From the NCBI RefSeq assembly GCF_001593285.1, contig NZ_CP012529.1:1550001-1614000 (forward strand): a DNA stretch of 64,000 bases, written 5' to 3'. Below the pieces are notes generated by a model, which was not told where the DNA came from, searched no databases, and worked only from the letters and a program-made list of their open reading frames with translations. Each line of letters begins with the position of its first letter. Positions within the stretch are counted from its first letter, which is position 1. Shown in pieces: positions 55,380 to 64,000 of this stretch. The stretch is from Psychrobacter sp. P2G3 (GTDB lineage Bacteria; Pseudomonadota; Gammaproteobacteria; Pseudomonadales; Moraxellaceae). Position numbers and translations under genes: made by a program.

Positions 55380-57344
55380 TCAATATCCAACCACTGCCGC
55401 ATCGACGATACGCGGATCAGAAGAACCGTAAACACCCTTAGGAGTCAACATAATTGATTGTGTTGAGCCCATTGCTGCTTGCGGGCTAACCGTATGGCCC
55501 ATGGATTCTAGTTTTTTAATCGTATCGACATTGAGCGCCTTTTCAATACGAATCTCATCAGGTAACCATTGGTCATGAATACGCGGAGCATGAGTGGCCT
55601 CAGCGATATTCATATCATGGTCGATGACATTTGAGATGATTTGGGTAACGGTAGTAATAATACGACTACCACCCGGGCTACCAGTGACGATAAAAGGTTT
55701 ATTGTCTTTAAATACCAAGGTAGGACTCATAGAAGATAATGGACGCTTATTGGCTTCAACGGCATTTGCCTCACCGCCTAATAGCCCATAACCATTAGGC
55801 ACGCCAGGCTTGGCAGAAAAATCATCCATCTCATTATTAAGCAAAATGCCTGTACCTTCAGCGACAAGGCCAGTGCCGTAAGAGAAATTAAGCGTATAAG
55901 TATTGGCTATTGCATTGCCGTCTTTATCAACAATGGAGAAATGCGTGGTTTGATCGCTCTCGTAGGGGAGTGGATTATTGGCTTTAATTGTGGCTGCTGG
56001 CGTGGCTTTGTTTGGATTAATCAATGTACGCAGCTTATCTGCATACGCTTGAGAGGTTAAGCCGCTGGTCGGCACATCGATAAAGTCCGAATCCCCCAAG
56101 TACTCAGCACGATCTGCATAGGCCAATTGCATGGCCTCAGCCATCAAATGGATAGTTTGCGCGCTATTTTGTCCGTAGTCTTTAAGCGGATAGCCTTCTA
56201 AGATGTTTAAAATCTGTACGATATGAATACCACCAGAAGAAGGCGGCGGCATAGAGACAATCTCATAACCACGGTAGTCCCCTTTGACTGGCTCGCGAGC
56301 AATCGCTTCATAATTGGCCAAATCCTGCAAGCTCATGCTACCACCAGCGTCATTAACGGCTTTGACTAATTTAGTCGCGGTTTCACCTTTATAAAAGCCA
56401 TCAGCACCTTGTGCAGCAATTAATTTCAGCGAGCGAGCCAGCTCGGGCTGTTTTAGGCGTTCACCAGGTTGATAAGCGCTACCGTCAGGTTTAAAAAATA
56501 TCTTTTTGGTGCTTGGCCATTTTTGCAGGCGATCGGTTAATGCGGTGAGCGACTCAGACAAGCCAGCGGTAACTTCTATACCATCTTCTGCTAATGCTAT
56601 TGCGGGCGCCATCACTTGCCCGCGACTCATCGTGCCATGATCTTCTAACGCTTTTAACAGTCCTGCCACTGTTCCCGGCACCCCAACGGCTAAGCCGTGA
56701 TAACGGGATAAGTCACTGACCGCATTGCCTTCCTCATCGAGATACATATCACGAGATGCGCTACTCGGTGCTTTTTCACGGTAATCAAGAGCCACTGTTT
56801 TGCCTTGCTTGGCATCATAAATCATCATAAAACCACCGCCACCGATATTCCCAGCGCGAGGTAAGGTAACTGCTAAGGCAAAGCCAACAGCGACCCCAGC
56901 ATCAACGGCATTACCACCTTCTTTTAGAATCTTTAAGCCAATATCGGAGGCGAGTGCTTCTTGGGTCGCGACCATACCATTCTTTGCCCATACAGGATGG
57001 TGAATAGCATCTTCAGAGTAGATGGCTTCATCGACTTTGGCATTGCTAGTCGTTGATGTAAGCGCATTGGTTTTCGCTCGTGTAATGCGCTTGGTTTCAG
57101 ACAGTACGGTAGGATTATCAGCCATAATTGCTAGATTAATCGCACTGGTATTAATTGAGGTGTTATTTATCGAATTGGCATCAGTTGGGGAAACGGGTTC
57201 AAGTGCGTGAGCAGATACGGACAACAACAACGTACTGCTAATCAGCAACATAGCAGACTTTAGTGTTGTTTTTACTAATGTTTTATTTTGAGGGTTTTGA
57301 GCGCGCATAACATCGTTACAAGATTGAGAAGATAGTTTTGGCAT
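55380..57344 (-). CDS. ggt: Gamma-glutamyltranspeptidase
   Basis: Periplasmic or secreted N-terminal nucleophile hydrolase that cleaves glutathione and other gamma-glutamyl compounds. It has 654 aa with an N-terminal signal region (hydrophobic about 32-47, then AHA). Self-cleavage is expected before Thr466 in DQTTHFS. GSPGGSRII near the C-terminus binds substrate. AAGGAC lies well placed before the ATG at 57344. It lies just upstream of glcDEF, which may be by chance. Confidence 0.93.
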   Translation of the reverse strand: MPKLSSQSCNDVMRAQNPQNKTLVKTTLKSAMLLISSTLLLSVSAHALEPVSPTDANSINNTSINTSAINLAIMADNPTVLSETKRITRAKTNALTSTTSNAKVDEAIYSEDAIHHPVWAKNGMVATQEALASDIGLKILKEGGNAVDAGVAVGFALAVTLPRAGNIGGGGFMMIYDAKQGKTVALDYREKAPSSASRDMYLDEEGNAVSDLSRYHGLAVGVPGTVAGLLKALEDHGTMSRGQVMAPAIALAEDGIEVTAGLSESLTALTDRLQKWPSTKKIFFKPDGSAYQPGERLKQPELARSLKLIAAQGADGFYKGETATKLVKAVNDAGGSMSLQDLANYEAIAREPVKGDYRGYEIVSMPPPSSGGIHIVQILNILEGYPLKDYGQNSAQTIHLMAEAMQLAYADRAEYLGDSDFIDVPTSGLTSQAYADKLRTLINPNKATPAATIKANNPLPYESDQTTHFSIVDKDGNAIANTYTLNFSYGTGLVAEGTGILLNNEMDDFSAKPGVPNGYGLLGGEANAVEANKRPLSSMSPTLVFKDNKPFIVTGSPGGSRIITTVTQIISNVIDHDMNIAEATHAPRIHDQWLPDEIRIEKALNVDTIKKLESMGHTVSPQAAMGSTQSIMLTPKGVYGSSDPRIVDAAVVGY

Positions 57345-57734
57345 CGCAAAGTCCTTTTTACGAGTGGGTAGGAAATCATACTGAAGTACTAAAGAGAACG
57401 ATTATATAGTTAGATAGTAACGAATATAGCAGCGAGCGCAAAGCTGTTTATCAACTTTTATTTTTTGATATTACTAGGACGTGTCCTCAGTCTGAACGAG
57501 TTAACCTCTAATGGGCTAAAAATGGCTATATTTCCGTACCATTCTTACAGAAAGAATTTTTAAAGTTAATTAAAATATCAGATTGATTTGAACGTAAATG
57601 TGGAGAACTAAAAAGCGCACCGTTCATACGATGCGCTTTTTTATATTTTTATACCAAGTTTTATGAGACATTAAATATTAATACAAATCTCTCTATTGAT
57701 GACAACTCAGATCTCTCTTACATGTACATATCTT
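57345..57734. other. Intergenic region between ggt and the Spy-like gene
   Basis: About 390 bp, AT-rich. It holds the upstream region of ggt and, at 57610-57642, a terminator downstream of the Spy-like gene. No gene. Confidence 0.5.
57610..57642. terminator. Terminator after the Spy-like gene
   Basis: AAAAAGCGCA and TGCGCTTTTTT separated by 12 nt, with A and T tracts on both sides. Confidence 0.85.
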
Positions 57735-58259
57735 TTACATGCCTTGGCTTTGCTGTTTGTCATGTCCTTTACGGTTTTGTGAATGCTGACGACCTTTTTC
57801 TTGTTTTTCTGACTTGAGTTGTTCCATCTTGGCACGCTGTTCAGCAGTTAAGACCTGTGAGATGGCATGTTGAGTTTGAACGCGTTCAATAAAACGCTGC
57901 TTTGCTTTAGCCGCTTGTTGATCAGCCAAACGATTGACAGCTGCATTATTTAAGGTGCTCGCATTGGTTAATGCTTGCATTTGTTGATGCATTTGCGCAC
58001 GTTCTGCTTTATTTTTTGTACGTTCAGCTTCACGATCGCCGTGCTTTTCTTGCATGATGGCTTTGATTTGTGCCTGCTGTGTGGCGGTCAAATCTAGCTG
58101 CGACATTGGGCCTCTCATGCCGCCTTTTTTCATACCATCTTTATGCTGCATTTTGCTGGTCGTTGGTGCTGTATCAGTGGTTGCGTTGACACTTGTACAA
58201 GCTGTAACTGCAAATACGCTAGACATTGCTAGTACTGAGCCCATTAATAATTTTTTCAT
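57735..58259 (-). CDS. Spy/CpxP-like lipoprotein
   Basis: 174-aa envelope protein. The leader ends in VTAC, a lipobox, so Cys21 may be acylated; E. coli Spy and CpxP are soluble. Two LTxxQ-type motifs (LDLTATQQAQIK and LTAEQRAKM) mark the family. The tail is rich in Lys/Gln/His, and the mature N-terminus in Met/Lys/Gly. It is divergent from the response regulator gene by about 270 bp, the usual layout of cpxP and cpxR. It probably acts as a chaperone or negative regulator of the sensor. Confidence 0.82.
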   Translation of the reverse strand: MKKLLMGSVLAMSSVFAVTACTSVNATTDTAPTTSKMQHKDGMKKGGMRGPMSQLDLTATQQAQIKAIMQEKHGDREAERTKNKAERAQMHQQMQALTNASTLNNAAVNRLADQQAAKAKQRFIERVQTQHAISQVLTAEQRAKMEQLKSEKQEKGRQHSQNRKGHDKQQSQGM

Positions 58260-58531
58260 AAAAATATCCTGTATTTAATTCGGTTTGGTTAAATGAACAT
58301 TAAATTTTTATCTTGCAAGCATGATGTTTAGAGCGTTATAGATAGGTACTGTCAGCCAATCTATAAGTACGCTGTATAAAAGCAATACTTGCTGTTGATA
58401 TGCGCTATCTTACGACAGTTAAAGGTTGCGAACATTTATGAAGTATTAAGAAAGGTAACGTTTATAGCGTATTGATAAGCACATGCCTGATAATATGGGT
58501 GATAACGCTATTAAGGCTCAAGGAGATAGAT

Positions 58532-59218
58532 GTGCCAAATATATTGCTAGGTGATGATGACGAAGAGTTGACCCAGTTATTACAAGAATACTTGCACAAT
58601 CATGGTATTCAATGCGATTGCGTTCACGATGGTGAGGCAGTCATCCAGAAACTTAAAACCGCATCTAATGATACTTCTGCTTATGATTTGCTGGTGCTCG
58701 ATATTATGATGCCAAAAATAGATGGGCTTAGTGTGCTACGTCAATTGCCGAATATTAGTGATATTCCAGTCATTATGTTGACGGCAAAAGGTGAAGAGAT
58801 CGATCGTATTATTGGGCTTGAGCTTGGCGCTGATGATTACATTACTAAACCCTGCAATCCGCGTGAGTTACTGGCACGCATCAATGCCGTTATCAAGCGC
58901 ACTAATGCGGCGGCATCAGAGCATACTCCGCTACCAGAGAGTCGTTTGCATCTGGATCAAAATCAGCGAATTTGTAAGATAGATGGTGTAGAGCTACAAG
59001 TGACGGGGACAGAATTTGATTTGTTAGTCGCGCTACTCAAACAAAAAGGCGAAGTGGTAAGTAAGGCTTGGCTATCAGAGCATGTGTTGCAGCGTGAACT
59101 GCAGCCGTTCGATCGTAGCCTTGATGTACATGTCTCGCGCCTACGCAAAAAACTCCAACCTTTCCACGATGAGCCTATCAAAGCTATCCGTGGTAAAGGC
59201 TATCAGCTGGTGCTGTAA
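58532..59218 (+). CDS. CpxR-like OmpR-family response regulator
   Basis: 228-aa DNA-binding regulator. The receiver has Asp57 as phospho-acceptor (LVLDIMMPK), Thr84 (LTAKG) and Lys107 (TKPCNP). The C-terminal winged helix ends in RGKGYQLVL. The frame opens at 58472, but the start is a GTG at 58532 with AAGGAG at ideal spacing. Its stop overlaps the kinase start (TAATG), so it is coupled to the sensor. Confidence 0.92.
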   Translation: MPNILLGDDDEELTQLLQEYLHNHGIQCDCVHDGEAVIQKLKTASNDTSAYDLLVLDIMMPKIDGLSVLRQLPNISDIPVIMLTAKGEEIDRIIGLELGADDYITKPCNPRELLARINAVIKRTNAAASEHTPLPESRLHLDQNQRICKIDGVELQVTGTEFDLLVALLKQKGEVVSKAWLSEHVLQRELQPFDRSLDVHVSRLRKKLQPFHDEPIKAIRGKGYQLVL

Positions 59219-60906
59219 TGACGGACTCATCGATGAAACCTGCCAAGAAAGCTATTAACAATAAAACTCTTAATCAAGCGTCTAAATTCAAAGTGCGAAT
59301 CACGCTGTTTTGGCGTCTGTTTCTGAGCCTGTTATTAACGATTCTGATCACCTCTATTTTATCTATCGTGGTGGAGCGCTGGCTGGTCGAAAAAGCGCTG
59401 AATGCTCGCATGGATGTACAAATTGATAGTTTATTAATTAAGCGTCAAGAGATGGTTGAAGCGTTACAAATGGGTGATTTAACTACCGTTAGGCAAATGT
59501 ATCGTGAAGACCGATGGCTTATGAATCAAATTAGAGTCTATGACGAGCAAGGCGCTATTATATTTCCGCGTTATCGTGATAGAGATGAGCGTAGACAGGA
59601 ACATAGGCAGGAACGGATGCCAAATGAAAGGCAGACAATGAGGCCTTCGTCAATGCCACCAATGCAGTCAATGCCTAAGCCTGATAATAAAATGTCTGAT
59701 AATGAAATGCCTGGTAGCAACGACGATAGAATATTTGATAATGAGCCATCACTTTTAGATAATATCCTGTCACCGATGATACCGAATCGCGCGAATATAG
59801 CTAATCCCGATAGTCGTCCTGAGTTGGCTGACGTGACGATCGTCTTACCAGATGAGCAGGCAGTCATTGTACAATTGCGTCCGCATCTGCGTTTTGCCGA
59901 CGTTGTAGCGCTGCAACGCGGTAATTTTCCGATACGTTTATTACTGATTATCCTCTTTAGCGTCTTAGTTTGTATTTGGCTGAGTCGTACACTGACCCAG
60001 CGTATTCGCCGTGTACAAAACACAGTGCACCGTATGATTGACGGCGATTATCAGGCTAATCCAAATCTATCCAAAATGGGAGATGATGAGCTTGGTTTAC
60101 TCGCGAAAGACGTAGCCAAGCTATCAACACGACTGGCTGAGAGTGAGCTGGCACGCAAGCAGATGCTCAGTGATATCTCACATGAGCTGCGCTCGCCATT
60201 GGCACGGCTTGACGTTGCAACTGAGCTGACGCGAGACTTTGCGCCGAATGCCAATCGTTATCTTGATCGTATTGATAAAGAATCTGCGCGGATGAATGAG
60301 CTGATTGAGCAAATCATTCATATTCAATCTCTACAAATGCAGCAATATACTATCGATAATTTGGAGAATGAAGAGGTTGATATTTCCGAAATTATCAGTG
60401 AGATTGGGCAAGATGTCTGCTTTGAGTTTCAACAGAAAAACGTACACTGGCAATGGCAGCCGGATGATTCATTATTGACAGATTCTTCATTAGTCATGCC
60501 TTTATCAGCTACCTCTCCAGAAACTCCTTGGACAGTACTAGGTAACCAAGAACAGCTACACAGTGCACTTGAGAATATCATTCGTAATGCGTTTATGCAT
60601 ACTGCAGCTGATTCAATGGTTATTGCCGAGATTAAGGAAGTGGAGATAGATGGTAAAAGACCTGCTATTCAAGTCAGCATAATAGACGAGGGTGGCGGCG
60701 TTGCGAATGAAGATTTGGAGCGCATTTTTCAGCCATTTGTACGGCTCGATTCTGCCCGCCATCGTGAAACTGGTGGTTATGGATTAGGATTGGCGATCGT
60801 CCATGCAGTGGTGACAGCGCACAAGGGTCAGATAAGTGTCTATAATCGCCAAGATGGTATTCAAGGGTTGGTGGTGCAGATTGTGTTGCCTGCCTATTCC
60901 GCGTGA
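59218..60906 (+). CDS. CpxA-like sensor histidine kinase
   Basis: 562-aa inner membrane kinase. Two hydrophobic segments lie at about 29-52 and 239-255, giving a periplasmic domain of about 185 residues. HAMP is at about 256-305, the phospho-accepting His322 in ISHELRSPLARL, and the ATPase domain carries NIIRNAFMH and GGYGLGLAIV. The periplasmic part holds a Met/Pro/Arg-rich low-complexity insert at about 119-190, not expected in E. coli CpxA. It pairs with the regulator upstream. Confidence 0.9.
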   Translation: MTDSSMKPAKKAINNKTLNQASKFKVRITLFWRLFLSLLLTILITSILSIVVERWLVEKALNARMDVQIDSLLIKRQEMVEALQMGDLTTVRQMYREDRWLMNQIRVYDEQGAIIFPRYRDRDERRQEHRQERMPNERQTMRPSSMPPMQSMPKPDNKMSDNEMPGSNDDRIFDNEPSLLDNILSPMIPNRANIANPDSRPELADVTIVLPDEQAVIVQLRPHLRFADVVALQRGNFPIRLLLIILFSVLVCIWLSRTLTQRIRRVQNTVHRMIDGDYQANPNLSKMGDDELGLLAKDVAKLSTRLAESELARKQMLSDISHELRSPLARLDVATELTRDFAPNANRYLDRIDKESARMNELIEQIIHIQSLQMQQYTIDNLENEEVDISEIISEIGQDVCFEFQQKNVHWQWQPDDSLLTDSSLVMPLSATSPETPWTVLGNQEQLHSALENIIRNAFMHTAADSMVIAEIKEVEIDGKRPAIQVSIIDEGGGVANEDLERIFQPFVRLDSARHRETGGYGLGLAIVHAVVTAHKGQISVYNRQDGIQGLVVQIVLPAYSA

Positions 60907-61007
60907 TTTGCACAGCAGTTACCTGCACATCAATAGAAATTGTCTTATCAGCAGAACTTATGGCCATTTAATTGAATGGTCGTTTTAGATAAGCTATTTC
61001 AAAAAAG

Positions 61008-61664
61008 CTATTTAAGTGCAATCGTATAGCTCTGTGGCTTGTCTTGCAAATTGTAAGCTTCAATCGCTTGTAGTTTGAATTCGTTGCGATCGTAAAGGCT
61101 AGGATCCTCAGCAGCTCTCGATTCAAGAAGATCCATGATGGAATAATAATTTTCATCTGAGAAATCACCAAAAAGATTTTTGGCGATATAGTTTAAGTAC
61201 TTTTTATTGTAGCCCTGTATTTCAAACTCCGTATAGTAGCTGTCTTTTTCACGATTGATGACGAGATTATCAGTTATCTCTAGCCGTGATGGACAGTTAA
61301 AACATCCTGGAACAAACTGCACATCTTTGATATCGACTTGACTGAGTAAATCCTGTGTTTTGGTTGTTTGACTATTATAATTCACATTGGACTTAGTCGT
61401 ATATTTGCAGGCCTCATTATCTATTATTCTAATTCGGTTAATCTGATTCTTCTTATTTGTTTCTACATGAAGGCTGCAATCCGCAGATTGTTGATTGCTA
61501 TAACTGCCTAAACTTTGCTTTTTTAATCCCAAGTTATATTTCTTATTTAGGGTGTTTATGCTTTTACCTAAGGAGCTTGGCGCAATAAAGCTTTGATAAT
61601 CTGCTGCATGGACAGGTATAGAGATAGTAGCGATTAAGCTGGATATTAATAACGTTTTCTTCAT
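61008..61664 (-). CDS. Unknown secreted protein
   Basis: 218 aa with a clear signal peptide (MKKTLLISSLIATISIPVHA, cut before ADYQ). The mature part is Lys/Asn/Ser-rich, with four cysteines: two early (SADC and EAC) and a CFNC pair. These could form disulfides in the periplasm. I recognise no family. It lies downstream of and convergent with the kinase gene. Confidence 0.6.
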   Translation of the reverse strand: MKKTLLISSLIATISIPVHAADYQSFIAPSSLGKSINTLNKKYNLGLKKQSLGSYSNQQSADCSLHVETNKKNQINRIRIIDNEACKYTTKSNVNYNSQTTKTQDLLSQVDIKDVQFVPGCFNCPSRLEITDNLVINREKDSYYTEFEIQGYNKKYLNYIAKNLFGDFSDENYYSIMDLLESRAAEDPSLYDRNEFKLQAIEAYNLQDKPQSYTIALK

Positions 61665-62007
61665 AACTTATACCTAAATTTCGAGAGCATTAGCTGACTT
61701 AGTATAACCATCAATGATGCGTTTTAAGCCAACTCTGTAAGCTTAACGCAATTATAGTCAACTTATTATCTGAATGCTATAACCATAAAAAAGCCCCAAT
61801 ACGGGGTTTTTGCGTAATTATGGCGTTAGAGAACGGATTAAGGCAATGATTAAAAACACAATAACAGCACTTGCAATTAACGATACGGACTAGTAATTAG
61901 CAAAGTTAATGACCTAGTAGTTCATGAGCTTTGGTTTGGCAGTCATTGTATAAACAAGTATAGTGAATAATCAAACTACCTAGTAACCAAAGACCAAGGA
62001 TGGATCA
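61665..62007. other. Intergenic region between divergent genes
   Basis: About 343 bp between the unknown secreted protein gene (minus) and the acyl-CoA dehydrogenase gene (plus). It contains an unexplained terminator-like hairpin (61787-61811). Confidence 0.5.
61787..61811. terminator. Orphan bidirectional terminator
   Basis: AAAAAAGCCCC - AATAC - GGGGTTTTT. It lies between two divergent starts, where no gene should end. Confidence 0.65.
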
Positions 62008-63159
62008 ATGACTATTGCATGCTTTAAGCCAAAATGGATGGATGAAGAGATCGAAATGCTGCACGAGAGTGCGCTCAAAGTATTTAAAGATTGGGAGGCC
62101 CATGATGAGAAGTGGCGTGAAAACGGTATGCTCGATCGTGAGGCTTGGTTAGAAGCGGGCGAGATGGGTTTTTTGTGTGCTTCAATGCCAGAAGAATATG
62201 GCGGGGCAGGTGGTGATTTTCGCCATGAAGCGGCGCTGATTTATGCGCAATCTGAAGCCAATCAAGCGGGCTTCGGTGGCTTTTTGCATTCAGGCATCGT
62301 CGCCCCTTATATTTTGCATCATGGTACTGAAGAGCAAAAGCAAAAGTGGCTACCCAAAATGGCAACGGGTGAGTTAATCGGCGCGATTGCTATGACTGAG
62401 CCAGGCACAGGCTCAGATTTGCAAAACATCAAAACCTACGCAGTCAAAGAAGGTGATGATTATATTATCAATGGCTCAAAGACCTTTATCACTAACGGTC
62501 AACTGGGTAATTTAATCATTGTTGCCTGCAAAACTGACCGATCTCTTGGTGCTAAAGGCGTATCGCTTATAGTTGTCGAAACCGATAATGCTCCGGGGTT
62601 TGAGCGTGGCAAAAAGCTTAAAAAACTTGGTATGGCATCACAAGATACCTCAGAGCTGTTCTTCAATAACATGCGCGTGCCGCAAGCCAATTTATTGGGT
62701 ACGGTTGAAGGGTTAGGTTTTGCGCAATTAATGCAAGAATTACCGCAAGAGCGTTTGATTGTAGCACTGGCAGCAATTGGGGCGATGAAATTAGCACTGG
62801 ACTTGACCATTGACTATACCAAAGAGCGCACCGCTTTTGGCAAACCTGTTTGGAGCTTTCAAAATACTCGCTTTAAGCTAGCAGAATGCAACACGCATTA
62901 TATTGCCTCAAGCGCCTTGTGTGATGCTGCTATTGAAGCGTTGATCGAAAATAAGCTCACGGTGCAGCATGCTGCCTTAATCAAATATTGGGTGACAGAA
63001 AAACAATGTATCGTGATGGATGAGTGCGTCCAGTTATTTGGTGGTTATGGCTATATGATGGAATATCCGATTGCACGTTTATACGCTGATGCGCGCGTAC
63101 AGAAAATCTATGGCGGTACCAACGAGATTATGAAAGAGCTGGCGTCACGCTTTATGTAA
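62008..63159 (+). CDS. Acyl-CoA dehydrogenase, long-chain type
   Basis: 383-aa FAD enzyme of fatty acid beta-oxidation. MTEPGTGSD is at 129-137, NGSKTFITNG at 155-164, and YGGTNEIMKEL near the C-terminus. The Glu used by medium-chain enzymes at the C-terminal YEGT site is Gly here. As in long-chain and isovaleryl types, the base is likely Glu248 in LPQERL. A thiolase gene follows after 81 bp. Confidence 0.92.
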   Translation: MTIACFKPKWMDEEIEMLHESALKVFKDWEAHDEKWRENGMLDREAWLEAGEMGFLCASMPEEYGGAGGDFRHEAALIYAQSEANQAGFGGFLHSGIVAPYILHHGTEEQKQKWLPKMATGELIGAIAMTEPGTGSDLQNIKTYAVKEGDDYIINGSKTFITNGQLGNLIIVACKTDRSLGAKGVSLIVVETDNAPGFERGKKLKKLGMASQDTSELFFNNMRVPQANLLGTVEGLGFAQLMQELPQERLIVALAAIGAMKLALDLTIDYTKERTAFGKPVWSFQNTRFKLAECNTHYIASSALCDAAIEALIENKLTVQHAALIKYWVTEKQCIVMDECVQLFGGYGYMMEYPIARLYADARVQKIYGGTNEIMKELASRFM

Positions 63160-63240
63160 GCGTCTCGTTTATAAATAATCAAAAATTTCACTAAGACCAT
63201 TTCATTAAGACTATTTTATCAAGACTATAAGGATATAGCA

Positions 63241-64000
63241 TGATTCAGACGGCTTACATTTACGACGCCATTCGTACCCCTCGCGGTAAAGGCAAAGCAG
63301 GCGGCAGCTTAAATCAAGCGACCCCCATTTGGCTGGTACGCACTTTACTTAATGCCATGCAACAGCGTAATGATTTAGACACTAGCTTGGTCGACGATGT
63401 CGTGCTCGGCTGTGTGACCCCAATCGGTGAACAGGGCGCAGATATTGCCCGCATTGCGGTGCTTGATGCGGGCTGGCATGAAACTGTCGCTGGCGTGACA
63501 TTGTCGCGTTTTTGCGCCTCTGGCCTTGAATCAATTAACTTGGCAGCGAGTAAAATCATGTCAGGTATGGAGGATATGGTCGTTGCAGGCGGTGTGGAAT
63601 CAATGAGCCGTGTAAAAATGGGCGCAGATGGTGGCGCTTGGTTTATGGATCCGCGGGTAAATTCTGTGACTGGCTTTGCCCCGCAAGGCGTTGGTGCCGA
63701 TACCATTGCAACACTTGAAGGTTTTAGTCGTACAGATGTTGATGCCTTTGCTACCGAGTCGCATAACCGTGCTGCTAACGCATGGGCTGCTGGTTACTAT
63801 GACAATGCGGTGATACCTGTGCATGATTTAAATGGTCGTTTGCTTTTAGATAAAGATGAGACCATTCGTCCTAATACTACCGTTGATACTTTAGCAGGGC
63901 TCAAGCCTTCGTTTGCATCGCTTGGTGCTATGGGCTTTGATAGCGTCTTGCTGGACAAATATACCAATATCGAGCGTATCAATCATGTGCATCATGCTGG
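63241..64000 (+). CDS. Acetyl-CoA C-acyltransferase (thiolase), cut by right edge
   Basis: First 253 residues of a thiolase. It starts at an ATG with AAGGATA upstream. IYDAIRTPRGKGK and the nucleophile Cys in LSRFCASGLESINLA, then AGGVESMSR, are family motifs. With the upstream dehydrogenase it forms a beta-oxidation unit; a FadB-like or enoyl-CoA hydratase partner may follow outside the window. Degradative and biosynthetic thiolases cannot be fully separated here. Confidence 0.92.

Noticed and set aside
59571..60023. Minus-strand open frame of 150 codons inside the sensor kinase gene
   Set aside because: Arises from the low-complexity Arg/Asp/Met coding stretch of the kinase; no family match.

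Overview
The window looks like a chromosomal segment of a gammaproteobacterium of the family Moraxellaceae, most likely Psychrobacter. This rests on the moderately AT-rich sequence, the TyrA-AroA fusion next to pheA and hisC, the close match of housekeeping proteins (XthA, SohB, AspS, DnaE, TrmJ) to gammaproteobacterial forms, and the mix of fatty-acid, algal-exudate and amino-acid catabolism. The assignment is inference; no rRNA or tRNA gene was seen. Genes are densely packed on both strands, with no insertion sequence, prophage or CRISPR array.

Left part (1-13.3 kb): a partial lipid A acyltransferase, aspS and a SohB-type protease without its membrane anchor. Next comes a run of acyl-CoA dehydrogenase, APH-fold kinase, histidine-phosphatase-like protein and SDR that resembles ACAD10/11-type hydroxy-acid catabolism. 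It converges on a FadD acyl-CoA ligase. A FetAB-type ABC exporter and a YbgC-type thioesterase follow.

Middle part (13.6-42.2 kb): mostly housekeeping. It holds xthA, argJ, a DUF4377 lipoprotein with a well-formed promoter, sdaA, a uracil/xanthine permease, a WG-repeat secreted protein, an alpha/beta hydrolase with a 54-residue rubredoxin, apt and transaldolase. The aromatic block is pheA - hisC - tyrA/aroA. After it come rarD, folB with a degenerate FolK-like gene, an SDR preceded by a 9-bp tandem repeat, a PACE efflux protein, cysE, ytoQ, an Hpt protein overlapping trmJ, and dnaE.

Right part (42.6-64 kb): accessory and catabolic. A lone Mrr-like nuclease precedes a five-gene minus-strand set for trans-4-hydroxyproline use: epimerase, FAD dehydrogenase, DapA-like deaminase, semialdehyde dehydrogenase and AGCS symporter. 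A PAS-AraC regulator is divergent from it. Glycolate oxidase glcDEF and gamma-glutamyltranspeptidase follow. Then come a Spy/CpxP-like lipoprotein divergent from a CpxRA-like two-component system with a Met/Arg-rich sensor insert, an unknown secreted protein, and a long-chain-type acyl-CoA dehydrogenase followed by a thiolase that runs off the end.

No clearly new system is proven. The best candidates for a second look are the ACAD/kinase/phosphatase/SDR run, the solitary Mrr-like gene, the VNTR at 34955-35033, the in-frame 12-bp repeats inside the hydroxyproline epimerase, the degenerate FolK-like protein, and the atypical CpxA-like sensor.
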